64,000 nt of DNA from NCBI GenBank assembly GCA_903904005.1, contig CAIVAR010000061.1, forward strand, positions 1 through 64,000, given 5' to 3'. This stretch comes from an uncultured Anaeromyxobacter sp. GTDB lineage: Bacteria; Myxococcota; Myxococcia; Myxococcales; Anaeromyxobacteraceae. A program made the position numbers and the translations under genes. Below the pieces are notes generated by a model that made no database searches, had not been told where the DNA came from, and was given only the letters and a program-made list of their open reading frames with translations. This document shows, one piece after another, positions 16,970 through 25,262 of this stretch (its first letter is position 1; every line of letters begins with the position of its first letter).

Positions 16970-19062
16970 CGGTAGACCAGGGTCCCCACGCCGCGGTCGG
17001 TGAAGAGCTCGGCGATGACGGTGTGGGGGACGCGGCCGTCGAGGACGTGGACCCGCTCCACGCCGCCGGAGAGCGCCCGCAGGATGGCGCGCGCCTTGTG
17101 CTTCATGCCGCCGGTGATGGCGCCGGCCTCGATGCGCTTCTCCAGGTCGGGGCCGGAGATCTGCCGCACCATCCCGCCGTCGGGCGCCGACTCGAGGATG
17201 CCGGAGACGTCGGTGAGGTAGATGAGCTTCTTCGCCCCCAGCGCCACCGCCACGGCGGCGGCCACGTCGTCGGCATTCACCGAAAGTCCGCCCCCGTCCT
17301 CGGCGCTGCCGATGGGGGAGATGACCGGCACGTAGCCCGACTTGAGGAGCATCTTCAGGAAGTCCTTGTTCACCTCGACGACCTCGCCGACGTGACCCAG
17401 GTCGCGGCCGCTCTCGTGGACGATCTTGCGGGCCCGCAGGAGCTGGCCGTCCTTGCCGGAGAGCCCCACCGCCGAGGCGTTGCGCGCGTTGAGCAGCGCC
17501 ACCAGTTCCTGGTTCACCTTGCCGGTGAGCACCATCTCCACCACCGGCAGCGAGGTGGCGTCGGTGATGCGCAGGCCGTCCACGAACTCGGAGCGCTCGC
17601 CCAGCCGCTCCATGGTCCGGGTCACCTCCTGGGCCCCCCCGTGGACCACCACCGGCTTCAGCCCCACCTGCTTCAGCAGGGCCACGTCCTCGGCGAAGGC
17701 CGCCTTGAGCGACTCCTTCACCATGGCGGCGCCGCCGTACTTGATGACCGCCACCTGGCCGGAGAAGGCGGCGATGTACTTGAGGGCCTCGGCGAGCAGC
17801 GCCCGCTTGAAGGCCGGCGAGTAGTTGGCCACGTGGTCCTCGCGGGCCACGCCGCCGTCGGCCTTCTGGACGATCTGGGAGGAGTAGTCGGCGTTGATCT
17901 TCACGTAGTCGTAGGAGAGATCGCACCCCCATGCGGTGGCGGCGACGTCGCCGTCGGCCAGCTCGACCCGCAGGTCGACGGAGGGCTCGCGCATGCGCAC
18001 CTTGAGGGCGTCGCGATCGAACTCGGTGGGGGCGCCACCGGCGAACACCGCCACGCCCTGCAGCAACACCCGGGCCTTGTAGGGGTCGATGAGCCAGCCC
18101 CGGGTCCCGGCCCGCGCGCCCACCGTGGCCAGCACGCGTCCCCAGTTGGGATCGGCGCCGAAGAGGGCCGCCTTCACGAGGGGTGAATTGGCGATGGAGC
18201 GGGCCACGTCGCGCGCCGCCGCGTCGGACGGGGCGCCGGTCACCACCACCTCGAGCAGCCGCGTGGCCCCCTCGCCGTCGGCGGCCATGGCCCGGGTCAT
18301 CTCCCGGAAGAGGTCGGTGACCGCGGTCTCCAGGATCTCCTGGTCGGGGCCCGATTCGCTGATGCGGGCGTTGCCGGCCAGCCCGTTGGCCAGCGCGATG
18401 AGCGTGTCGTTGGTGGACATGTCGCCGTCCACGGTGAGCATCTCGAAGGTGCGCTTCACTGCGCGTCCCAGCACATCCTGGAGCACCTTGGGGGTCACCG
18501 AGACGTCGGTGACCACCACGCAGATCATGGTGGCGAGCTGCGGCGCCAGCATGCCCGAGCCCTTGGCGATGCAGGAGACGGTGGCCGCCTTCCCGCCCAC
18601 CACCACCTCGCGCGACGCCATCTTGGGGCGCGTGTCGGTGGTCATGATGGCCTCGGCCGCGTGGTCGGCGCGGGCGCCCAGCTGCTCCACCAGGGCCGGC
18701 ATCGCGTCGACGATCTTCTGCGTCGGCAGCCGGACCCCGATGACGCCGGTCGAGGCGGTGAGGACGGCGCGCTTCTGGACGCCCAGCGCGTCGGCCACGG
18801 CGCCGCGCAGCGTGGCCACGTCCTCCAGGCCGCGGGGACCGGTGAGGGCGTTGGCGTTGCCGCTGTTCACGAGCACCGCGCGCATGCCCTCGGCGGGGAC
18901 GCGGTCGCGGGCGTCGTTCACCGGCGCGGCCGCGGCCTTGTTCACCGTGAAGAGGCCGGCGGCGGCGGCCGGGTGGTCGGAGACGATGAGCGCCACGTCG
19001 CGCCGCTGGGGCTTGATGCCCACCGCGACGCCGCCGAAGCGGAAGCCCTTGGGGATCTTCAA
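16966..19062 (-). CDS. argJB: Fused glutamate N-acetyltransferase (ArgJ) and acetylglutamate kinase (ArgB)
   Basis: One uninterrupted frame of 698 residues carries two arginine enzymes. Residues about 1-394 are ArgJ, which moves the acetyl group from acetylornithine to glutamate. The autocleavage Thr178 is in QLATMICVVV, and the domain ends in GCDLSYDYVKINADYSS, normally the ArgJ C-terminus. A linker of about 35 residues follows. The ArgB kinase begins near residue 430 with VAVIKYGGAAM and has VVVHGGAQEV, LSVNADDVAAAVA and TDVSGIL. TTG at 19062 is chosen; GGGAGG lies about 9 bases upstream. Two in-frame GTG codons in the linker could allow internal initiation, but no stop separates the halves. 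ArgJ self-cleavage should still give alpha and beta-ArgB chains. Confidence 0.88.
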   Translation of the reverse strand: MKIPKGFRFGGVAVGIKPQRRDVALIVSDHPAAAAGLFTVNKAAAAPVNDARDRVPAEGMRAVLVNSGNANALTGPRGLEDVATLRGAVADALGVQKRAVLTASTGVIGVRLPTQKIVDAMPALVEQLGARADHAAEAIMTTDTRPKMASREVVVGGKAATVSCIAKGSGMLAPQLATMICVVVTDVSVTPKVLQDVLGRAVKRTFEMLTVDGDMSTNDTLIALANGLAGNARISESGPDQEILETAVTDLFREMTRAMAADGEGATRLLEVVVTGAPSDAAARDVARSIANSPLVKAALFGADPNWGRVLATVGARAGTRGWLIDPYKARVLLQGVAVFAGGAPTEFDRDALKVRMREPSVDLRVELADGDVAATAWGCDLSYDYVKINADYSSQIVQKADGGVAREDHVANYSPAFKRALLAEALKYIAAFSGQVAVIKYGGAAMVKESLKAAFAEDVALLKQVGLKPVVVHGGAQEVTRTMERLGERSEFVDGLRITDATSLPVVEMVLTGKVNQELVALLNARNASAVGLSGKDGQLLRARKIVHESGRDLGHVGEVVEVNKDFLKMLLKSGYVPVISPIGSAEDGGGLSVNADDVAAAVAVALGAKKLIYLTDVSGILESAPDGGMVRQISGPDLEKRIEAGAITGGMKHKARAILRALSGGVERVHVLDGRVPHTVIAELFTDRGVGTLVYR

Positions 19063-19064
19063 GG

Positions 19065-20111
19065 CTAGCCTCCCTGGAGATCGAGCCCGAGGGTCTCGTC
19101 CCATCCCTGCGTCGCGTTGTAGGCCTGGACCGCCTGGCCGGCGGCCCCCTTCACCAGGTTGTCGATGGCCGAGACGGCGATCACGAGCCCGGTGCGGGCG
19201 TCGAGCGTGGCGCCCAGGTGGCAGCGGTTGGTCCGGGTGACGTCCTTCACCGACACCTGGTCGGGCTTCATGACCCGCACGAAGGGCTCGGAGCCGTAGG
19301 CCCGGTCGAGCGCCTCGCGCAGGGCGGCGTCGGAGGCGCCGGGCGCGGCGCGCAGGGCGCAGGTGGCCAGGATTCCCCGCCGCAGCGGGACGAGGTGGGG
19401 CGTGAAGGAGATGGGGCCGACCCCGCCGGCGAAGCGGGCGACGGTCTGCTCGATCTCGGGGACGTGCTGGTGGCGGCCGATGCGGTAGGCCCGCAGGTCC
19501 TCGTCGACCTCGCAGAAGGAGTAGTCCTCGCTGGCCTTGCGGCCGGCGCCGGAGACGCCGCTCATCGCCGACACGGCGATGCCTTCCCGGGAGGCCAGGC
19601 CGGAGCGAACCAGCGGCGAGAGCGCCAGCGCGATGGCGGTGGCGTAGCAGCCGGGGTTGGTGACGAACCGGGCGTCGCGGAGGGCGTCGCGGTCGAGCTC
19701 GGGGAGGCCGTAGCGGGCCTCGGCGAGGAGCGGCACGGCGGAGTGCTCGAAGCCGTACCAGGTGGGGTAGGCGGCAGGGTCGTGGAGCCGGAAGGCGCCC
19801 GACAGGTCGACCACGGCGACGCCGCGGGCGTGCAGCCCCGGGGCGAGCGCCAGCGAGACCTCGGCCGGGGTGGCCAGGAAGGCGACGTCGGCTGCGAGCC
19901 CGGCGGCCGCGGCCTGCGGCAGGTAGCGGAGGGTGGCGGATGGGCTGGAGAGCGGGCCGGAGAGGGCGACCCGCGAGCCGATCGGTTCGTCGGCCCAGCG
20001 GTCGGAGTAGAGGGAGGCCAGCCGGAGCCCGGGGTGGCGGGCCACGATGCGGGTGAGCTCGAGGCCGGAGTAGCCCGAGGCGCCGACGATGGCGACGGTT
20101 CGCGTATGCAT
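19065..20111 (-). CDS. argC: N-acetyl-gamma-glutamyl-phosphate reductase
   Basis: This 348-residue ArgC reduces the acyl phosphate made by ArgB. It has the NADP motif AIVGASGYSGLELTRI at the N-terminus, the catalytic Cys in FVTNPGCYATAIAL near residue 150, and HxxE-type residues in RIGRHQHVPEIEQ. It is the first gene of the arg operon, with 2 bases to argJB. No ribosome site precedes the ATG; the promoter -10 ends 9 bases upstream, suggesting a leaderless message. Confidence 0.93.
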   Translation of the reverse strand: MHTRTVAIVGASGYSGLELTRIVARHPGLRLASLYSDRWADEPIGSRVALSGPLSSPSATLRYLPQAAAAGLAADVAFLATPAEVSLALAPGLHARGVAVVDLSGAFRLHDPAAYPTWYGFEHSAVPLLAEARYGLPELDRDALRDARFVTNPGCYATAIALALSPLVRSGLASREGIAVSAMSGVSGAGRKASEDYSFCEVDEDLRAYRIGRHQHVPEIEQTVARFAGGVGPISFTPHLVPLRRGILATCALRAAPGASDAALREALDRAYGSEPFVRVMKPDQVSVKDVTRTNRCHLGATLDARTGLVIAVSAIDNLVKGAAGQAVQAYNATQGWDETLGLDLQGG

Positions 20112-20113
20112 GG

Positions 20114-20133
20114 AGTTGCATGAATATGCAACT
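20114..20133. promoter_or_regulatory. ArgR operator (ARG box-like palindrome) at argC
   Basis: A perfect inverted repeat AGTTGCAT-GAAT-ATGCAACT lies 2 bases upstream of the argC ATG. The TGCAT...ATGCA core and AT-rich centre resemble known ARG boxes. It overlaps the predicted -10 box and start point, so ArgR binding would directly block polymerase. Confidence 0.7.
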
Positions 20134-20149
20134 CGGGGCGGCCGGTCAA
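20121..20149 (-). promoter_or_regulatory. Promoter of the argC-argJB-argR operon
   Basis: On the leftward strand TTGACC (20144-20149), a 17-base spacer and TATTCA (20121-20126) form a good sigma-70-type promoter. Only 9 bases separate the -10 from the argC ATG, so transcription probably begins at or 1-3 bases before the start codon. Confidence 0.62.
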
Positions 20150-20188
20150 CTGGCCGGGTGGACGGGCCGGAAAGTGGGGGCGGGCCGG

Positions 20189-20224
20189 AAAGAAGAGGGC
20201 GGCGGACCTTGCGGCCCGCCGCCC
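20189..20224 (-). terminator. Rho-independent terminator of tRNA-Leu
   Basis: A 9-bp GC-rich stem (20197-20205 with 20216-20224, GGGCGGCGG and its complement) encloses a 10-base loop. In the leftward direction it is followed by TCTTCTTT. It starts 8 bases after the tRNA CCA end. Confidence 0.78.
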
Positions 20225-20232
20225 CGGAAACC

Positions 20233-20319
20233 TGGTGCCCAGGAGAGGACTCGAACCTCCATGGCCTTTCAGCCGCTAGACCCTGAATCTAGTGCGTCTA
20301 CCAATTTCGCCACCTGGGC
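20233..20319 (-). tRNA. tRNA-Leu (anticodon CAG)
   Basis: This is a class II tRNA with a long variable arm. The acceptor stem is GCCCAGG/CCTGGGC, the D-arm TGGCGAAATTGGTAGACGCA, the anticodon loop TTCAGGG (anticodon CAG), and the T-loop GTTCGAGTC. The CCA end is encoded at 20233-20235. It is a single-gene transcription unit with its own promoter and terminator. Confidence 0.95.
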
Positions 20320-20334
20320 GGAGGTGGGCCCCTC

Positions 20335-20362
20335 ATTAGCGGGGGGAGCCTTCCGGTGTCAA
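20335..20362 (-). promoter_or_regulatory. Promoter of tRNA-Leu
   Basis: A perfect TTGACA (20357-20362) is followed by a 16-base spacer and GCTAAT (20335-20340) on the leftward strand. The predicted start is close to the 5' end of tRNA-Leu. Confidence 0.65.
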
Positions 20363-20393
20363 CGTCATTCGGAGCGGTTAGGATGTCCGGCCC

Positions 20394-21026
20394 ATGACGC
20401 TCGCCGCCCTCCTCGTCGCCGCCTCGCTCGCCGCCGCTCCCTCCCCCGACGCGCCCATCACCCTGGTGGGCGCGGGCGCCCTCGGACCGGGTGGCGCCGG
20501 CTGGCTCACCGAGGTGGGGTACCCGAAGTTCTCCGTCACCTACGCTCAGGGGCTCGATCGGTGGAACGACCTGGGCGGGAACGTCGCGCTCGACTGGACC
20601 ACCGGGGAGATGGTGGTCGGGCTCCTGTGGCGCAGCGAGCTGGCGGGCGACGCCGGCAGCCGGGCCGGGTTCCGGCTCCTGGCCGGCCCCTGGTTCGACT
20701 TCGGGGCGACCTGGATCTACTCGGACAACCAGGCCAACGTCGGCCTCCTCCTGGCGCCGGGCGGGGCCTGGACGGCGTCCGTGGGGCCGGGCCTGGTGAG
20801 CGTGACGCTCGACCTGGGGGTCGAGTGGGCCATGCAGCGCGGGATGGGCGTGGCGTTCCTGCCGCGGGCGGGGCTCGCCTACGAGGTGCCGGTGGCCAAG
20901 GACGTGACCCTGGGTGCACGCGCCGGGATCTGGATCCGGTGGGCCTCCGGGAGCGCGGCCATCCCCGGCCTCGACCAGAAGGTCCTCGGCGAGCTCGCCG
21001 CGGTGGTCACCTGGAAGGTCTTCTAG
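20394..21026 (+). CDS. Exported outer-membrane beta-barrel-like protein, function unknown
   Basis: This 210-residue protein has a short N-terminal signal peptide (LAALLVAASLAAAPS). Alternating hydrophobic/aromatic strands follow (for example GFRLLAGPWFDFGATW and GVAFLPRAGLAYEV). The last residue is Phe (VVTWKVF), the usual outer-membrane barrel signature. No domain is recognised. A TAGGAT box lies 9 bases before the ATG and there is no ribosome site, so a leaderless transcript is possible. It stands alone, convergent with dsbD. Confidence 0.65.
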   Translation: MTLAALLVAASLAAAPSPDAPITLVGAGALGPGGAGWLTEVGYPKFSVTYAQGLDRWNDLGGNVALDWTTGEMVVGLLWRSELAGDAGSRAGFRLLAGPWFDFGATWIYSDNQANVGLLLAPGGAWTASVGPGLVSVTLDLGVEWAMQRGMGVAFLPRAGLAYEVPVAKDVTLGARAGIWIRWASGSAAIPGLDQKVLGELAAVVTWKVF

Positions 21027-21050
21027 CGGACGGCCTTCGGGCCCCGGGCG

Positions 21051-22424
21051 CTACCAGCGGGTGACGCAGGCGATGGCCGGGCTGCAGGTCTGGTCGACCG
21101 ACTCGAGGTACTTGAGCATCTCCTCGGCCTCGACCGCGCCGGTGATGCGCTGCGGGACCTCGCGCCCCGACGAGTCGATGAACACCACGGTGGGCATCCC
21201 CACCACCCTGTACTTCTCGAACACCTTCTGGAAGGCCTCGGTGTCCTGGGAGCCGTCCATCTTGAGGGTGACGAAGCTCCCGGCGGCCGCCTGCACGCGC
21301 GCGTCGGACCAGGCGGTCTTGTCGAGCTCCTTGCAGGCGGTGCACCAGTCGGCCCAGAAGTCGATGATGACCGGCTTGCCCTGGGCGCGGGCCTGCGCGA
21401 TGGCCGCCAGCTCGTCCTGGTGGAAGTGCCAGGTGAGGTGCTCGCCCCGGACCCGGGAACGGGCCGACGCGGCCCCGGAGGCGTAGACGATCCCGCCGAC
21501 CACGAGCGCGACCCCGGCCCCCTTGGCGAGCCGGTGGAGCGCCGTGCCGTGGAAGCTGCCGCTGAAGGCGCCGAGCAGCACGCCCGTGCCGGCGAGGCCG
21601 GCCGCGGCGAGGGCCGCGGTGCGGGTGGCGAGGAAGATGGGCTGGAGCGCCGGCAGCGAGTCCTTGAGGAAGACGCCCGCCGCGGCGAGCAGCGCCACGC
21701 CGAAGACGCTCTTCACCGTGTCCATCCAGGCGCCGCTCTTCGGCAGCGATACCGAGAAGGCGCCGATGAGGAAGAAGAGCAGGCCGAGCCCCATCGCGTA
21801 GGCGAACATGATGCCGACGCCGAACGCCACCGAGCCCTTGGTGGCGACGAAGGCCAGCGTGGCGGCGAGTACCGGGCCGGTGCACGGGGCGGCGATGATC
21901 CCGGAGACGAGCCCCATGGCGAGCGCCCCGAGGTAGCCGGCGCCGCCCACGCCCTGCAGCTTCGCCTGCCAGGAGGCCGGCAGCTGGAGCTCGAAGGCGC
22001 CGAACATCGAGGCGGCCATGGTGGCGAAGACGAGCGCGACCCCGCCGATCACGAGCGGGTTCTGCATGACGCTGCCGAAGGCCTTGCCGGTCAGCGCCGC
22101 GCCGACGCCGAGCGCCGAGTACATGATGGCGATGCCGAGGACGTAGAGGCCCGAGAGCGCCATGGCGTGGCGCCGGGAGGAGGCCTCGCGGGCCCCGAAG
22201 ATCGAGACGGTGATGGGGATGAGCGGGTAGACGCATGGGGTGAGGCTCGTGAGGACACCGCCGCCGAAGGCGACGACGTAGGCGAGGCCCGAGCCCTCGG
22301 CGAGGAGCGCCGAGAGGCCGAGGTCGGTCGTCGCGCCGGTGGAGCCGCTGGCCAGGAGATCGGGCAGCCAGGCCACGCCGGCGAAGGTGAGCGCCGCCAC
22401 CAGGACTCTCGTCAGGATCCGCAT
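21051..22424 (-). CDS. dsbD: Thiol:disulfide interchange protein DsbD, without the N-terminal alpha domain
   Basis: This 457-residue membrane protein passes electrons from cytoplasmic thioredoxin to periplasmic thiol proteins. After an N-terminal signal/anchor come the eight-helix DsbD beta domain with paired cysteines (LTPCVYPLIP and IAAPCTGPVL) and a C-terminal thioredoxin-like gamma domain with WCTACKEL near residue 360. The periplasmic alpha domain of E. coli DsbD is missing, as in many shorter DsbD proteins. ATG at 22424 has AAAGGAC 3 bases upstream and begins directly at the hydrophobic segment; longer in-frame starts lack this. Confidence 0.9.
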   Translation of the reverse strand: MRILTRVLVAALTFAGVAWLPDLLASGSTGATTDLGLSALLAEGSGLAYVVAFGGGVLTSLTPCVYPLIPITVSIFGAREASSRRHAMALSGLYVLGIAIMYSALGVGAALTGKAFGSVMQNPLVIGGVALVFATMAASMFGAFELQLPASWQAKLQGVGGAGYLGALAMGLVSGIIAAPCTGPVLAATLAFVATKGSVAFGVGIMFAYAMGLGLLFFLIGAFSVSLPKSGAWMDTVKSVFGVALLAAAGVFLKDSLPALQPIFLATRTAALAAAGLAGTGVLLGAFSGSFHGTALHRLAKGAGVALVVGGIVYASGAASARSRVRGEHLTWHFHQDELAAIAQARAQGKPVIIDFWADWCTACKELDKTAWSDARVQAAAGSFVTLKMDGSQDTEAFQKVFEKYRVVGMPTVVFIDSSGREVPQRITGAVEAEEMLKYLESVDQTCSPAIACVTRW

Positions 22425-22500
22425 TCGTCCTTTCAACATAACCATCCGGAGGCCAGGGAAAAACCTTCGTGGGGACGGGGTGTTGGCCGCTTGCCCCGCC

Positions 22501-22528
22501 TTGACCCGGCTGCCGACACCCTTATAGA
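22501..22528 (+). promoter_or_regulatory. Promoter of the cysteine desulfurase gene
   Basis: TTGACC (22501-22506), a 16-base spacer and TATAGA (22523-22528) form a fair sigma-70-type promoter. It places the start about 50 bases before the coding region. Confidence 0.5.
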
Positions 22529-22585
22529 ACCCCAGGACCGAACGCAACCGCGACCGGGTCCATTCCCTTGGAGACTGGCGGGGCC

Positions 22586-23782
22586 TTGAGGATTCCCATC
22601 TACATGGACTGCCACTCGACGACGCCGGTAGACCCGCGCGTGCTCGAGGCCATGCTCCCGTACTTCGGGGACCGCTTCGGGAACGCCGCGTCGAAGAGCC
22701 ATTCCTTCGGCTGGAAGGCCGAGGAGGCGGTCGAGGAGGCGCGCGAGGAGGTGGCCCGCCTCATCGGGGCGACGGCCCGGGAGATCGTCTGGACGAGCGG
22801 CGCCACCGAGTCGGACAATCTGGCGGTGAAGGGGGTGGCCCGGTTCCACGCTGCGAGGGGGCGCCACCTCGTCGCCACCTCCATCGAGCACAAGGCCGTC
22901 CTCGACTCCCTGGCCGCGCTGACGCGGGACGGCTTCGAGGTGACGGTGTTGCCGGTGAGCGGGGAGGGGATCGTCGACCCCGAGGCGGTGCGCGCCGCGA
23001 TCCGCCCCGACACCGTGCTCGTCTCGGTGATGCACGCCAACAACGAGGTGGGGACGGTGCAGCCCCTCGAGGAGATCGGGCGCATCACCCGCGAGAAGGG
23101 GGTGCTCCTCCACACCGATGCGGTGCAGTCGCTTGGCCGGATCCCCTTCGACGTGGAGGCGATGCAGGCCGACCTGGTCTCGCTCTCGGCCCACAAGATG
23201 TACGGGCCGAAGGGTGTGGGCGCGCTCTATGTGCGGCGCCGGCCCCGCGCGCGCCTGGTCGCGCAGATCGACGGGGGAGGGCACGAGCGCGGCTATCGGT
23301 CGGGTACCCTCAACGTCCCGGGCATCGTCGGATTCGGAAGGGCGGCGGCGCTGGCGCGCGAGGAGATGCCGGTCGAGGCGCCGCGCATCCTCGCCCTGAG
23401 GGAGCGGCTGCGGCGCGCCATCCTGGCCGGGATCGACCGCGTGACCCTGAATGGCAGCCTGGAGCGGCGGCTACCAGGAAACCTGAACCTGAGCTTCGCC
23501 CACGTGGAGGGTGAGGCCCTCCTCATCGCCATGAAGGACGTGGCGGTGTCGAGCGGTTCGGCCTGCACCTCGGCGTCGCTGGAGCCGTCCTATGTCCTGC
23601 GCGCCATGGGCGTGTCCGACGAACTCGCCCACTCCTCCATCCGCTTCGGCCTCGGTCGCTTCAACACCGAGGAGGAGGTCGACCACGTCGGGCGGGTGGT
23701 GGTCGAGAAGGCGACGCGGCTGCGGGAGATGTCGCCCGCGTGGTCGGCGCCTCCGGGCGCCGGGCTGCTCTCCCCGAGTTGA
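22586..23782 (+). CDS. iscS: Cysteine desulfurase (IscS/NifS family)
   Basis: This is a PLP enzyme of about 398 residues that mobilises sulfur from cysteine for Fe-S clusters and thiolation. The N-terminus [16 protein letters not shown] is typical. The PLP Lys is in [12 protein letters not shown] near residue 200, and the active Cys327 is in [17 protein letters not shown], the IscS (group I) loop. TTG at 22586 matches the family start; TTG at 22568 would add six residues. No iscR, iscU or hscAB is adjacent, so it is a stand-alone copy whose partner scaffold must lie elsewhere. Confidence 0.88.
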   Translation: MRIPIYMDCHSTTPVDPRVLEAMLPYFGDRFGNAASKSHSFGWKAEEAVEEAREEVARLIGATAREIVWTSGATESDNLAVKGVARFHAARGRHLVATSIEHKAVLDSLAALTRDGFEVTVLPVSGEGIVDPEAVRAAIRPDTVLVSVMHANNEVGTVQPLEEIGRITREKGVLLHTDAVQSLGRIPFDVEAMQADLVSLSAHKMYGPKGVGALYVRRRPRARLVAQIDGGGHERGYRSGTLNVPGIVGFGRAAALAREEMPVEAPRILALRERLRRAILAGIDRVTLNGSLERRLPGNLNLSFAHVEGEALLIAMKDVAVSSGSACTSASLEPSYVLRAMGVSDELAHSSIRFGLGRFNTEEEVDHVGRVVVEKATRLREMSPAWSAPPGAGLLSPS

Positions 23783-23801
23783 CGCCTGGCGCAGAGGGGG
23801 T

Positions 23802-23841
23802 GGGTCATTCCCGTTTCGCCCAGGCGAAACAGCGATGACCC
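23802..23841. terminator. Long palindrome between convergent genes, likely bidirectional terminator or repeat element
   Basis: GGGTCAT (23802-23808) pairs with ATGACCC (23835-23841). Inside it GTTTCGCC (23813-23820) pairs with GGCGAAAC (23823-23830) around a 2-base CA loop. Four unpaired bases lie on each side between the two stems. It lies between the convergent iscS and DUF4337 genes and has no T-tract. It could also be a dispersed genomic palindrome. Confidence 0.5.
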
Positions 23842-23916
23842 ATGCTGGCTTGACCCAGGGACGTCGAAGAGGTCGGTGAGGTTCGCGGAGCCATGCGACC
23901 ACGATCCGGCCGACGT

Positions 23917-24441
23917 CTAGAACCACCCCCACAGCCCGTTCGCCATGTACCCCAGTCCTCCGGCGCCGAACGCCAGGCCGACGTACCACATGATCGGCTT
24001 CTTGATGAGCGCGCCCACCGACGACATCATGATGGCGATCTGCAGGAGCATCACGGCGAGGCCGAACGACCCCCCGTGCCGCTTCAGCTCGGCCTGCTCC
24101 GTGGCCAGCTTCTCCGCGTCCACCCGGATCTCACCCTTCTCCTTCTCGTAGCGCTGCGCCTCGGCGCCGGCTCGGGCCAGCGACTTCTCGGCCTGCGCCC
24201 GACCCTCCGGCGTGCGGGCCTCGAGCGCCAGCACCGCCATGCTCTCCCGCTCCAGCTCGGCCAGGTTCTGCTTGAGGCTCTTCGCCTGGTAGAAGGCCCA
24301 CCGGTTGGCCTCCTGGGTGTTCTTGAGCTGGACCTGGGTGGAGTAGCTGCCCCCCCGGAGCGCGCTGATGGCCGCGCACACGGCCAGGATGGTGGTGGTG
24401 AGCGCCACCCACTGGATCCACTTTTCCTTCTCTTCCGCCAC
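23917..24441 (-). CDS. DUF4337-family membrane protein
   Basis: This 174-residue protein opens with KWIQWVALTTTILAVCAAISALRGG (membrane helix, residues about 8-28). A charged helical region rich in Glu, Ala, Lys and Gln follows (about 40-110). Two more membrane helices come near the C-terminus (FGLAVMLLQIAIMMSSVGAL and MWYVGLAFGAGGLGYMANGL). This is the DUF4337 layout. The function is unknown; it stands alone. Confidence 0.78.
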   Translation of the reverse strand: MAEEKEKWIQWVALTTTILAVCAAISALRGGSYSTQVQLKNTQEANRWAFYQAKSLKQNLAELERESMAVLALEARTPEGRAQAEKSLARAGAEAQRYEKEKGEIRVDAEKLATEQAELKRHGGSFGLAVMLLQIAIMMSSVGALIKKPIMWYVGLAFGAGGLGYMANGLWGWF

Positions 24442-24623
24442 GGGAGCCTCCCAGCCGTTGGACGACGCGACGGAAGATCGCCCGACGCCGCGCGGGGATC
24501 AAGGGGCTCGTGAGGGAGGGGCCGCGCCGCGTCCGAGGGTCCGCGGAGTGACCCCGCCGCCGAACCCGCGCCCGAGTCGTCCCGGCGAATCGGCCTGGCC
24601 CACCGCGTGCTCCCCGGTCCAGC

Positions 24624-25262
24624 GTGCACGCGCTCCTCGTCCTGCTCCTCGCCGCACCGCCCGCCGCCGCGCTCACCGCCGCGCCCACCGCCGCGCCCAC
24701 CGCGCCGGCTCCCGACCCGGCCGCCGCCGCGCGCTCCGAGAGCCACCGGGTCCTCGCCCTCGTCGCCGCGGCCGATCCCCCCATCGCCGCCGTGCAGCAG
24801 GCCGCCGCCGAGCACGACGGCGTCGATCCGGAACGGCTCCGCGCCTGGGTGGCCCGCCCCCGCAGCGCCCACTGGCTGCCCCGGCTCTCGGTCGAGGCGA
24901 GCCGGACCGAGCGGGATACCCGGGTCGTCGGGGTCACCGGGACGGTCGAGTCCGACTACCTCCGCGTGAACCCGTCCACCCAGTACGGCATCCGGCTCAG
25001 CTGGGACCTGGACCAGCTCGTCTTCTCCCGCGACGAGCCCGCCGCCGCCTGGACCGCCTCCCGCCTCATCGATCGCCGGGAGGAGCGGGTCCGGCGCGCC
25101 ACCAAGCTCTACTTCCAGCGGCGCCGGCTGCTCGTCCAGCTGGCGCTCGAGCCCCCGCGCGAGCCCCGGGAGCGGGCCGAGCGGGAGAACCAGGTCGACG
25201 AGATCACCGCCGAGCTCGACGAGCTCACCGGAGGGCTGCTCTCCGGAAGGAGGAAACCGTGA
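24624..25262 (+). CDS. Exported protein of unknown function, paired with a lipoprotein gene
   Basis: This 212-residue protein has an N-terminal signal peptide (LLVLLLAAPPAAA) and then an Ala/Pro-rich spacer. A central region PRLSVEASRTERD...QYGIRLSWDLDQLVF looks like the beta strands of an outer-membrane or TolC-like protein. The C-terminus is helical and charged (YFQRRRLLVQLALEPP and ENQVDEITAELDELTGG). I do not recognise the family. Its stop overlaps the following lipoprotein gene as GTGA, so the two are translationally coupled. A shorter in-frame start is possible. Confidence 0.62.
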   Translation: MHALLVLLLAAPPAAALTAAPTAAPTAPAPDPAAAARSESHRVLALVAAADPPIAAVQQAAAEHDGVDPERLRAWVARPRSAHWLPRLSVEASRTERDTRVVGVTGTVESDYLRVNPSTQYGIRLSWDLDQLVFSRDEPAAAWTASRLIDRREERVRRATKLYFQRRRLLVQLALEPPREPRERAERENQVDEITAELDELTGGLLSGRRKP

